64,000 nt of DNA from Nansenia antarctica (lineage: Eukaryota > Chordata > Actinopteri > Argentiniformes > Microstomatidae): contig OZ022349.1 of NCBI GenBank assembly GCA_963989245.1, forward strand, positions 28,027,033 to 28,091,032. The letters are read 5' to 3'. Below, piece after piece: positions 1 through 10,384 of this stretch. The notes beneath the pieces are model-generated. The model saw nothing but the letters and a program-made list of their open reading frames with translations, was not told the DNA's origin and made no database searches. Both the position numbers and the translations under genes were made by a program. The first letter of the stretch is position 1; every line of letters begins with the position of its first letter.

Positions 1-316
1 TGATGGTCCATGGGTAGAAACTGTTGGACAGGCTGTTTGTTCTAGCCTTTATGCTCCTGTACCTCACTCCAGAGCGCATCAGGCTGAACAGGTGGTGACC
101 AGGGTGGAGGTGGTCTTTAAGAATCCTTCCTGCTCTGGAGAGGCACCGAGAGCGTGCCACGTCATCCAGGGAGGGCAGGGGACAGCCGATTATTTTTTCC
201 GCTGACTTCACCACTCTCTGCAGTCTCTTTTTGTCCACTACTTTGCAGCCAGCGTACCATGCTGTGATGGAGAATGTCAGCACACTCTCAATGATGGAGT
301 GGTAGAAGGTTACCAG
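1..316 (-). mobile_element. LINE ORF2 C-terminal fragment (L2/CR1-like)
   Basis: The minus strand is open across the whole stretch and reads as the post-RT region of a jockey-superfamily LINE, with recognisable segments such as TFYHSIIESVLTFSITAWYAG, KSAEKIIGCPLPSLDD and LFSLMRSGVRYRSI. Both ends are cut: the window edge on one side, and at about 314-317 an abrupt join to the PABP spacer. The family is recognised from general pattern; the clade is inferred. Confidence 0.75.
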
Positions 317-833
317 ATAGGACTTTGATTTCACTAACTAGTCATTTCATTTACTACACATTATTGAAAAGGGATCGCTATTCTGTAGCCGTCATCAAAC
401 ATCAAAACATCTCTGTGTTTATAGATCTGGGAACAAACAATACGATTTGAAACTAGGGATGTACCTGAATACGAAAATGTTATTCAGAAAAGCATAAATA
501 ATGCAATACACATACAGTTTCTAGTTGCTCATTATTATTCTGAAAAAATTTCAATATTGACATCAACGCAATCAGTCATTATGTTTCTTAAATCAATTCA
601 TATAATTGTGGATGGCCACAAGATAAAAATGCCCATTATGTTTGCGATATATGAGTTTGATTTCACTAACTAACTAGTCATTTAATTCACTACACATTAT
701 TGACCGAGTCAGCGCAGAGCAGGCAGCGAGAACAAATTCCACCGGCTTTGGTCGTGTGACTAATAAACTATCTATCTATCTATCATAAGAAATGCTTTGC
801 TTCTTTAGGGTCTTTGATGAAAACAGTGCTTCT

Positions 834-1271
834 GATATATATAGTAAATATGTGCAAAATACTTTTCTCCTCCGAATATCTATTCACTCCATACTGTATG
901 TGGTTCAGAGTGCACCAAATACATCTCCTAGCGAAGGTCTCCTGAACCCCAACATGGGTGAACAACCCAAACTCTGTACAACATACACTGCTAGCTACAG
1001 CCCTTCAGGTAACAATGAGTAGTTAACATTATTTGCATATAGAAATGTAGATATAACATCAAGGATTTCTATGGGTACACAGTTGAGAATGTGATGATGT
1101 ACCAAACGAGGACCACACAACTGGGGTTCTAGAACCAGTTCTAGTGTAAACAACAGTGTTATGATTTAAATGACCTGCAATTCCTCTGCATAGAGCACAC
1201 ATTTGATTATTATCAAGAATATCCAAAGCTAAAATATTAGGGTTAGGAGAAGTTTTCTAACATAACTAAAT
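834..1271 (+). promoter_or_regulatory. Probable promoter / 5' leader of PABP copy 1
   Basis: A TATA-like run (GATATATATAG, about 834-845) lies some 430 bp before the start codon. CAG|GTAACA at 1006-1013 is a good splice donor, and pyrimidine-rich AG sites lie near 1246, so a non-coding 5' exon is possible. The same block precedes copy 2 (from about 15472) and copy 3 (from about 23011). The start context AACTAAATATGG has A at -3. Transcript ends cannot be fixed from sequence. Confidence 0.3.
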
Positions 1272-4200
1272 ATGGCCTGTATGTTGTATGTTGGAGATCT
1301 CCACCAGGATACCACTGAGACAATGTTGGATGAGAAATTCAGCTCTGCAGGTGCAACTACCATCCGAGTGTGCAGGGACAAGATCACCCAACGATCCTTG
1401 GGGTATGCCTATGTCAACTTTCAACAGCACGCTGATGCAGAGCTTGCTCTGGAAACGATGAACTTTGATTACCTCCAAGGAAGACCTATGCGCATCATGT
1501 GGTTTCAGCTTGACCCTTCACTGAGGAAGAGTGGGGTAGGCAATGTTTTCCTCAAGAACTTGGAGGAATCTATTGACAGCCAGGCCCTCTACGACACGTT
1601 TTCTACATTTGGAAAGGTCCTTTCCTGTAAGGTGGTTTGTGATGAGAATGGCCAATCTAAAGGCCATGCCTATGTGCAATATGAGTGCCAGGAGGCTGCT
1701 GAGAGAGCCATTAAGAGGCTGAATGGCATGCTGTTCAATGACAAACCAGTGTTTATTGGACACTTCAAATCTAACAAAGAACGAGAGGCTGAACATGGAG
1801 CCAGGGCCAGAGAGTTCACCAATGTGTACATAAAAAACCATGGCAAGGATATGGATGACCAAAAACTGAAGGAAAAGTTTGAAATATATGGACCAACCCA
1901 GAGAGTCCGGGTCATGACTGATGTCAAGGGTCAGTCCAGGGGTTTCGGTTTTGTTTGCTTCGAAAGGCATGAGGACGCCCAGAAGGCTGTCGACGACATG
2001 AATGGTCAGAACATCGACGGGAGAAAGGTCTACGTGGGCCGTGCCCAGAAGAGAAGAGAGCGCCAGACCGTGCTGAAGCACCGGTTTGAACACATGAAGC
2101 ATGAGCGTATGACCAGATACCAGGTTTGTGGCCTCCAGTTCTCTGATACTAACACAGAAGTTGATACTATTTACACATAGTTATTGTTGATGTATTTGAG
2201 GTATGAAAAACATCTCACTAAACAGGTTTTTTCGCTTACCAGGGTGTCAATCTGTACGTGAAGAACCTGGATGATGGCTGGGACGATGAGCGTCTGCACC
2301 GAGCGTTCTCCTCCTTCGGAACGATCACCAGTGCGAAGGTGATGATGGAAGGTCAACGCAGCAAGGGCTTCGGCTTCGTGCGCTTCTCCTCCCCCGAGGA
2401 CGCCACCAAGGCCATGACTGAGATGAACGGCCGCGTCGTGGCCAACAAGCCGTTGTATGTGGCCCTGGCCCGGAGCAGGAAGGACCGCCAAGCACACCAA
2501 CAGGCGTTTATCACAGAAGAGTACAGTGTCTGCGGCATGCCCGACCTAGTCATCGACCCCTACCAGCCTGCTCCACCGTCTGGATACGTCATGGCTCCCG
2601 TTCCACAGCCCCAGACCTGTGGTGGTACTACCTACTACCTCACCAACCAGCTGGATCAACTGAGACCTCCTCCTGGCTGGGCCACCCAGAGTGTGCAACC
2701 TCAGTACTTCCAGAACATGCCCTCCTACATCATGCCTCACTACCCACAGCAGCACATGGCTCCTCCCCAGCTCCAGGTCCCCATGCAGCAGCAGCAGCAG
2801 CCTGCTTCGCTGACTGCCTCCATGCTGGCCGCCACTCCTCCTGAGGAGCGGAAACAGCTGCTGGGTGAGTCTACTTTACGATCTTAAGATCCCCCATTAG
2901 CTATACTGTATAATAACTGTTACTGATTTGTTTGATTCTCCATCCCTCCAGGTGAGCATCTCTTCCAACTTATCAAGGAAACTCACCCCAGTCTAGCTGC
3001 CAAGGTCACAGGGATGCTGCTGGAGATGGACAACGAAGAACTTCTCTACATGCTGGAGGCTCCAGAGTTCCTGAGCTCCAAGGTGGATGCAGCGGTCGCT
3101 GCGCTGCAGGCACACTGGTCCCAGGTCCCCATGCAGCAGCAGCAGCAGCCTGCTTCGCTGACTGCCTCCATGCTGGCCGCCACTCCTCCTGAGGAGCGGA
3201 AACAGCTGCTGGGTGAGTCTACTTTACGATCTTTAGATCCCCCATTAGCTATACTGTATAATAACTGTTACTGATTTGTTTGATTCTCCATCCCTCCAGG
3301 TGAGCATCTCTTCCAACTTATCAAGGAAACTCACCCCAGTCTAGCTGCCATGGTCACAGGGATGCTGCTGGAGATGGACAACGAAGAACTTCTCTCTATG
3401 CTGGAGGCTCCAGAGTTCCTGAGCTCCAAGGTGGATGCAGCGGTCGCTGCGCTGCAGGCACACTGGTCCCAGGTCCCCATGCAGCAGCAGCAGCCTGCTT
3501 CGCTGACTGCCTCCATGCTGGCCGCCACTCCTCCTGAGGAGCGGAAACAGCTGCTGGGTGAGTCTACTTTACGATCTTTAGATCCCCCATTAGCTATACT
3601 GTATAATAACTGTTACTGATTTGTTTAATTCTCCATCCCTCCAGGTGAGCATCTCTTCCAACTTATCAAGGAAACTCACCCCAGTCTAGCTGCCAAGGTC
3701 ACAGGGATGCTGCTGGAGATGGACAACGAAGAACTTCTCTACATGCTGGAGGCTCCAGAGTTCCTGAGCTCCAAGGTGGATGCAGCGGTCGCTGCGCTGC
3801 AGGCACACTGGTCCCAGGTCCCCATGCAGCAGCAGCAGCAGCCTGCTTCGCTGACTGCCTCCATGCTGGCCGCCACTCCTCCTGAGGAGCGGAAACAGCT
3901 GCTGGGTGAGTCTACTTTACGATCTTTAGATCCCCCATTAGCTATACTGTATAATAACTGTTACTGATTTGTTTGATTCTCCATCCCTCCAGGTGAGCAT
4001 CTCTTCCAACTTATCAAGGAAACTCACCCCAGTCTAGCTGCCAAGGTCACAGGGATGCTGCTGGAGATGGACAACAAAGAACTTCTCTACATGCTGGAGG
4101 CTCCAGAGTTCCTGAGCTCCAAGGTGGATGCAGCGGTCGCTGCGCTGCAAGCACACTGGTCCCAGGTCCCCATGCTGCAGCAGCAGCAGCCTGCTTCGCT

Positions 4201-4894
4201 GACTGCCTCCATGCTGGCCGCCACTCCTCCTGAGGAGCGGAAACAGCTGCTGGGTGAGTCTACTTTACGATCTTTAGATCCCCCATTAGCTATACTGTAT
4301 AATAACTGTTACTGATTTGTTTGATTCTCCATCCCTCCAGGTGAGCATCTCTTCCAACTTATCAAGGAAACTCACCCCAGTCTAGCTGCCACGGTCACAG
4401 GGATGCTGCTGGAGATGGACAACGAAGAACTTCTCTACATGCTGGAGGCTCCAGAGTTCCTGAGCTCCAAGGTGGATGCAGCGGTCGCTGCGCTGCAGGC
4501 ACACTGGTCCCAGGTCCCAATGCAGCAGCAGCAGCCTGCTTCGCTGACTGCCTCCATGCTGGCCGCCACTCCTCCTGAGGAGCGGAAACAGCTGCTGGGT
4601 GAGTCTACTTTACGATCTTTAGATCCCCCATTAGCTATGCTGTATAATAACTGTTACTGATTTGTTTGATTCTCCATCCCTCCAGGTGAGCATCTCTTCC
4701 AACTTATCAAGGAAACTCACCCCAGTCTAGCTGCCAAGGTCACAGGGATGCTGCTGGAGATGGACAACGAAGAACTTCTCTACATGCTGGAGGCTCCAGA
4801 GTTCCTGAGCTCCAAGGTGGATGATGCGGTCGCTGCGCTGCAGGCACACTGGGCTAAGGAGGCTGCACAGAAGTCTGACCCCCGACCAGCTTGA
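1272..4894 (+). CDS. PABPC-like poly(A)-binding protein, copy 1, 6 MLLE domains
   Basis: Predicted exons: 1272-2123, 2243-2864, 2952-3212, 3300-3557, 3645-3905, 3993-4253, 4341-4598, 4686-4894; all introns are GT-AG and the joined CDS is 2982 nt (993 residues). Exon 1 encodes RRM1 (LYVGDL; RSLGYAYVNF), RRM2 (NVFLKNL; SKGHAYVQY) and RRM3 (NVYIKNH; SRGFGFVCF). Exon 2 encodes RRM4 (NLYVKNL; SKGFGFVRF) and a Pro/Gln-rich linker. Each later exon encodes one MLLE/PABC domain (KVTGMLLEMDNEELLYMLE), joined by a PMQQQQQPASLTASMLA linker. In the PABPC family, RRMs bind poly(A) and MLLE binds PAM2 peptides of PAIP1/2, eRF3 and TNRC6. Canonical PABPC is about 636 residues with one MLLE. Unit variants: AMVTG and LLSML (unit 2), MDNKELL and PMLQQQQ (unit 4), ATVTG (unit 5). 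The gene is intron-poor: RRM1-3 in one exon suggests an old, partly processed retrocopy. The orthology group (pabpc1, pabpc1l or other) is unresolved. Confidence 0.88.
2865..4685 (+). repeat. MLLE-exon minisatellite, copy 1 (5 units plus terminal exon)
   Basis: Five units of 348 or 345 bp, each an MLLE exon (261 or 258 nt) plus an 87-nt intron. The 3-bp difference is one CAG in the Gln run. The introns are almost identical (donor GTGAGTCTAC, branch-like TTACTGATTTG, acceptor CCATCCCTCCAG), so the repeat unit spans intron and exon and arose at DNA level, not by RNA copying. Confidence 0.92.
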
Positions 4895-5011
4895 GTTCAA
4901 TGAGACTAAGACAAGGGATGGAAATCCAGACATTTAAAACCTACTCCTACAACATTTAAACATCTTTTAACATAGAACAGCTTTTGCTATATTTTTTGAT
5001 ATTACAGTATT

Positions 5012-5017
5012 AATAAA
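5012..5017 (+). promoter_or_regulatory. Poly(A) signal of PABP copy 1
   Basis: AATAAA lies 118 bp after the stop codon, within an AT-rich 3' flank conserved in all three copies. Confidence 0.6.
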
Positions 5018-5742
5018 TTATTTCATTACCAAATGAACAAAATGTACTCTGCTATGTCTGAGTGTCCTTTACTGTGTCAGTGATCAGAATATCAACAGTG
5101 TGGTCCTGTAGAGAGAGACTTGATAGCTCTGCATTTTGGATTGTACATTTTGGAAAGTCATTTGGAAAGTCATTAAATACCGCTGACTGTGATCAATTCT
5201 CAAACTATCTTCAGAGGCCAATACATCTCTGTGCTTCTAGATCTGGGCCAAACAATAACATTTGAGATCAGCAAGATTTGTTTACCTCTATTTGATTAAT
5301 CTCATTTTGGAAAACTAAGTAAGAGCTTTTATTCAAGTGCAGTGGGCTCATTTATTATACAGTATACAATCGTTCAATCATTTGTTATACACTATTAAAA
5401 AAAAATCCATTCTGTTTGCAAGATAGGACTTTGATTTCACTAACTAGTCATTTCATTTACTACACATTAGTGAAAAGGGATCGCTATTCTGTAGCCGTCA
5501 TCAAACATCAAAACATCTCTGTGTTTATTTTTTATTTTTTTTATTTTTTTTTAACCTTTATTTTACCAGGAAGTCACATTGAGGTTAAAACCTCTTTTAC
5601 AAGAGAGACCTGGCCAAGACAGGGTCAAAATAGTAGCTTAAAAAACAGTTCAAATAACAAGACAGGACATAAGACAGTGGCAACAATACAATAGACAAAC
5701 AATGGTAGGGGTATATACAAGGTGATTAAAACATTGAGAAGT

Positions 5743-8700
5743 CTAACCAAAGCAGGTACATCGAGCGGTGACCACATCCTTTAATCTACGCTTGAAGATA
5801 CTTATGGAAATAAAGGCCTCTAATTTAAAAGTAGTCTGTAGGTCATTCCAAGACCAAGGGCCATAATAAGACAAGCTTGCCCTTCCAACGTTGTTCATGA
5901 TAAGTGGCACCTTGTATTGTAGCCATCTACGAGACCTGAGACCCGAGCCACTCGGTATAGGGATGAACTTCAGGCGCAGATAATTCGGTAAGAAGCCAGA
6001 GATGATTTTAAACACAAGAGTGTACCAGTGTTGGAGCCTTCTGACAGAAAGAGATGGCCATCCAACCAGACTATACAGTGTACAGTGATGGGTCCTGAAG
6101 GCACTATTGGTGATGTATCTTAGAACCGAATGATACAGGGGGTCTAGCTTGGATAAAGTGGACAGAGAAGCAAACCTATATACTGTGTCACCATAATCCA
6201 GTTGTGAAAGGAAAAGGGCGGAGACGTTTTCTGGAAGCCAAGGAAAAGCAAGATTTAAATCTATACAGGAAGCCCACTGTACGCTTAAGCTTTATGGCGA
6301 GAAGATCAACATGATGTTTGAAGTTGAGGTGAGAGTCAAGCCAAATGCCTAAGTATTTGTAGTGGTCGACGGGCTGTATAGCGATGCCATCCAGTGTAGT
6401 GACTGGAGAACAAAAGGCACTGGCCTTTTTCCTCCCGGAGTTGAAAGACATTGCCTTTGTCTTTGAGGAGTTGAGGCAGAGTTTAAGTCCAAACAAAGCA
6501 TGTTGAAGGGCATTGAAGTCTGCCTGCAAGTTGGAGAGGGCTTCCTCAGCAGAGGCAGCGCAAGAATAGATAACGGTATCATCTGCATATAGATGGTATT
6601 TGCAGAAGCTGAAGTTGTCACAGATGTTGTTAATATACAGCAAGAAAAGTAAGGGTCCCAGGACAGAGCCTTGGGGAACACCTTTTGTGATGAAGACGGG
6701 GTCCGACAAGAAATGTCCATATTTAACCTTCTGGGTTCTCTGGGATAGATAACTCTGGAACCACCCAATAGCATTGGATCCAAGGCCGGCCCTCGACAAG
6801 GATCCAAGTAGCAGAGGATGGTCCACAGTATCGAACGCTTTAGAAAGGTCAATAAACAAGGACTCACAGGACATTTTTCTACCAAGCGCCTCCTTGATGT
6901 CATCAAAGACCTTAAGCGTGGCAGAAATAGTACTGTGCCCAGAGCGAAATCCTGACTGCATCTCATTGAGAATGTTATGAGAGTCTAGATGTAATTTAAC
7001 TTGGGCAGCAGTCAAGGATTCCAGGATCTTCGAGAGTACAGACAGATTAGATATAGGTCTGTAGTTGTCAAGATCTGTTCGTGTACCAGATTTGAAGAGC
7101 GGTGTGACAAAGGCTTCTTTCCAGATTGATGGAACTTGATTAAGATCCAGGGAAAGGTTAAAGATGTAGGTAACAGCCTTTGCGATGATAGAGGCACCTG
7201 CCCTTAGTAGAAGAGGATGGAATCCATCAGGCCCAGGGGCCTTTTTAGGGTCAATAGATGAGAGCGCTTTAAGGACATCCGAGAATTGGAAGGGTGTGAA
7301 GTTGAATAAGGGAACAGTGAAAGGGGGCAAATCCGCTGGGTTTAGACCCTCAGAGGAGTCAGCAGAGGGTACTGAGGATTGCTGGTCAAATATATGACCT
7401 GCCCTTTCAAAGTGACTGTTGAAGGCATTTAGTAAATCTTGTTTATCTGTAATAGGGATATCACCAACAATCAATTGTTCAGGGAAGTCCGAGACCTTTT
7501 GGTTCTGTAAGACCTTGATGGTTTTCCAGAATTTAGAATGATCAGAAGCACAGTCATTTGTCAGGGTAAGGTAATATGTTGATTTAGCCGTCCGGATAGC
7601 AGAGGTGCACCGGTTCCTCAAGAATCTAAAGGACTGCCATTCCAGATTGGATTTAGCCTTTCTGGCTTTAGCCCATTGCAGATCTCTGGCGTGAAGTAGG
7701 TCAGCGATATCAGATGTGAACCAGGGGTTGTCTCTATTCTTGATTCTAAAGGTTTTAAAGGGAGCATGCTTGTTCGCCACAGACAGAAACTGTTGCAACA
7801 AGAAGGAGACAGCCTCATCTACAGACGGGATAAGAGTAATTCTGTCCAAGTTCAGTGCAGCCAGGTCGTTTAGGAAGGCCTGCTCTGAGAAGTTTCTAAA
7901 ACTTCGTCTGAGTACAGATAAGCCCTTGGCCTTTGGGAGTCGTGTGTCTCTAACACAGCCAATGACGCAGTGATCACTTATATTTGCAAATACACCAATA
8001 GCAGTAAATTTGTGTGGTGCGTTGGTGAGAATGACATCCAGCAGAGTATCACGGTTCGGCTTGGAGGAGTTGCATCTTGTTGGGCTATCAATAAGTTGGA
8101 CTAAGCTCAAGGAGTTGCAGGCTACCTTTAGGGCTTCGGACTTGTCCGAAAGCCAATCCAAATTAAGATCTCCAAGCAAGACCAGCTCTGAATTCGTCAG
8201 GCCAGACAGAACTTCAGTAAGTCTGGACACTGAATCGGCAGTAGCAGAGGGAGGTCTGTAACAACCGACGATGGTTAATGGGGCATTGGCAATCGTTAAT
8301 TGGAGAGATAGGAGTTCAAACTGTCCCGGAATAGACATGCAGTTCAAGATGGACACGTTGAACTTATTTGAAACATAGATCGCGATGCCACCAGCATGTC
8401 CTGTACGGTCACAACGAAATATGTTAAAACCACCCACATGCAGAACGTCATCAGTTACTGAGGGCTTCAGCCAAGTCTCGGAAATTACGACAATGTCTGG
8501 TTTAGCCATTATAAACCAGGACTTTAGTAAGTCAAGCTTGCGCACAAGGCTTCTTGCATTAAGATGTAGAAATCCCAGACCATGTCTAGTTGCTAGATCC
8601 GTTGGGGTGGTAAGGTGATGTAGACCATCGGAGGGGGACGTGGGGCCTGGGTTTACATTGACATTACCAGACACAAATAAGAGCAGTAAAATCAGAGCAC

Positions 8701-8998
8701 GAGAAAATTAGTTTTTTTCTACGGTGTCGGACTGTGTAACAGAGGAGCTACTCGAAGAGCCATGGGGAACAAAATAATCCAATACTAAAAGGGAGTGAGG
8801 GCAAATGTATCTTACGTGATCCATTATAAGTAGGCTAAGTAGGCAATCAGATGTAACATGAGGGCTAAATTGACCATTTGGTGGTGACACTTGGCATCTG
8901 GGAACAGGAGGACTATAACCAGTAAGAACTTGAGGAGAATATGGCTTATATATACAGCAGGAAAATACAATTAGTACCGCCAAATAGTAAGCAGCCAT
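5743..8998 (-). pseudogene. LINE ORF2 (APE endonuclease + reverse transcriptase), broken
   Basis: Encodes an apurinic-type endonuclease (HLNARSL; ISETWLKP; LLGDLNLDW; SDHCVIG) and a reverse transcriptase (NYRPISNLSVLSKILE; FIDLSKAFDTVDH; GVPQGSVLGPLLF; YADDT), all catalytic motifs intact. Breaks: an in-frame TAA at 8708-8710 splits off an N-terminal hydrophobic segment (MAAYYLAVLIVFSCC), and a one-base shift near 6220 puts the C-terminal segment (FKIISGFLPNYLRL to its stop at 5743) in another frame. Just before the endonuclease is SGNVNVNPGP, preceded by a Leu-rich stretch, resembling a 2A-like StopGo motif. The protein copies LINE RNA by target-primed reverse transcription; this copy is probably inactive. 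Confidence 0.85.
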
Positions 8999-9232
8999 TG
9001 TTGTTGAGGCCAGATAACAGAATTTGATAAAATAACAGTAAAATAAAGTAAACTAAGTAATGAGAGAAGGAAAAAGAGAGAAAGCGAGAAAAGAGAGAGC
9101 AGTCAACAGAATAACAGATAACAGTAACCCTAAATGAGCTAAATAATAATGGGAGAGAGAGGCAGAGGCAGGGAAGAGGAAAAGAGAGAAAAGCAGCCGC
9201 CAGAACTAAACAGCTGACTAGCTAAATAAATT

Positions 9233-9236
<4 letters not shown>

Positions 9237-9290
<54 letters not shown>
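9237..9290. repeat. (GA)n microsatellite in LINE 5' UTR
   Basis: About 27 GA dinucleotides, followed by G-rich and mixed GTGCGT/GCACAC sequence to about 9420. Open frames here are low-complexity and not genes. Confidence 0.85.
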
Positions 9291-9291
<1 letters not shown>

Positions 9292-9500
9292 GGGGGGAGA
9301 GAAAAGGGGGGGCAGTATGATAGAGAGAGAGAAGAGGGGGGCTGTGTGGGAGCGTGCGTGCACCTGGGCATGCACACGCGCACATAGAGTAGTGCGTGTG
9401 CGCACCCGGGAGGGAGGGAGGGGTGGGAACAGGTGGGGGTGGGAGTCAGAGAAGGGGGAATCACTAAATTTGATAAAAGTCAATTCAAGGATAAAAGTCT

Positions 9501-10384
9501 GTGGGTTGCAAGACCAGTCTAACTCAAGGAAGATACACCTGGCGCCACAACCAAGTGCTAAAGTGCTTGGCTGCCGAACTTGAGCACAAGAGGGTAACCA
9601 CCAACGCCATGCCTCTCAATGCCCAGACTACCTTTCCACGGAAAACAACCTTCATCCGGGAAGGGGAGAAACAGCGGACCAAGCCATCACCTCCAGACTC
9701 AGGCCCACTGAACGCAGCCCGGGATTGGGAAATGCGGGTAGACCTCAGCCAGAGGCTCACCTTCCCACCCGAAATTGCAGCGACCAACCTGCGCCCAGAC
9801 CTAGTCCTCTGGTCCAAGTCCTGCCGGCGTGTCTTCATCGTAGAACTGACGGTCCCATGGGAGGAGGCCATCGATGAGGCATTCGAACGGAAGAGGCTGC
9901 GGTATGCCAACTTAGCAGTCGAAGCAGAGGGGCGGGGCTGGAACGTGAAGGTGTGGCCAGTGGAGGTGGGCTGCAGAGGCTTTGTAGCCAGCTCCACCAC
10001 AAGGCTCCTGAGGGCAGTAGGGATCAGAGGACAGGCCCAACGGAAGGCAATCAGAGAACTGTCCACTGCAGCAGAACGGAGCAGTGACTGGCTGTGGCTG
10101 AAACGTAGGGACCCAACATGGGCTCCCAAATGACCACGTGGTGCCACCGTGCGACACACACCCAGGCCTGATCAGCCTGTGGTGGGCCAACCTCGGCAGA
10201 GGGTGTCTTGTGATAACTGGCCGAAACACCCAATGAGGTCGGGGACCACAACTGAAGATGTGTCGTACTGGTGGCACCACGTGATCATTGCCAAATTCCA
10301 CTCCACCCAAGAGGACATCTCCAACTCCACTCAATTGTTGTGCTGAATATTTAGGGATTTTAACAACCAGACTATTAAGAATCC
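9501..10384 (+). mobile_element. 5'-truncated RLE-type retrotransposon (first half of dimer)
   Basis: Aligns almost base for base with 13415-14296, starting at GTGGGTTGCAAGACC. It encodes only the last part of the CCHC knuckle and the restriction-like endonuclease (RPDLVLWS; FIVELTVPWEE; ERKRLRY), ending at 10133, then the 3' UTR ending CTATTAAGAATCC. One visible difference from the full copy is at 10090 (Asp versus His codon). The full copy follows with no spacer. Confidence 0.85.

Noticed and set aside
792..1022. 76-codon ORF conserved upstream of all three PABP genes
   Set aside because: Conservation is explained by the tandem duplication of the whole module; it crosses a good splice donor and has no family signature. 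More likely part of a 5' leader.
1518..2102. Long minus-strand ORFs opposite the PABP exons (194 codons, three times)
   Set aside because: Shadows of the RRM-coding exons, repeated only because the genes are.
3014..3274. Repeated 86-codon ORFs ending in YNNCY in the MLLE arrays
   Set aside because: They start inside the exon and read through the donor into the 87-nt intron; the real units are spliced exons.
9139..9483. Ser/Leu repeat ORFs on the minus strand
   Set aside because: Translation of the (GA)n and GT-rich LINE 5' UTR.
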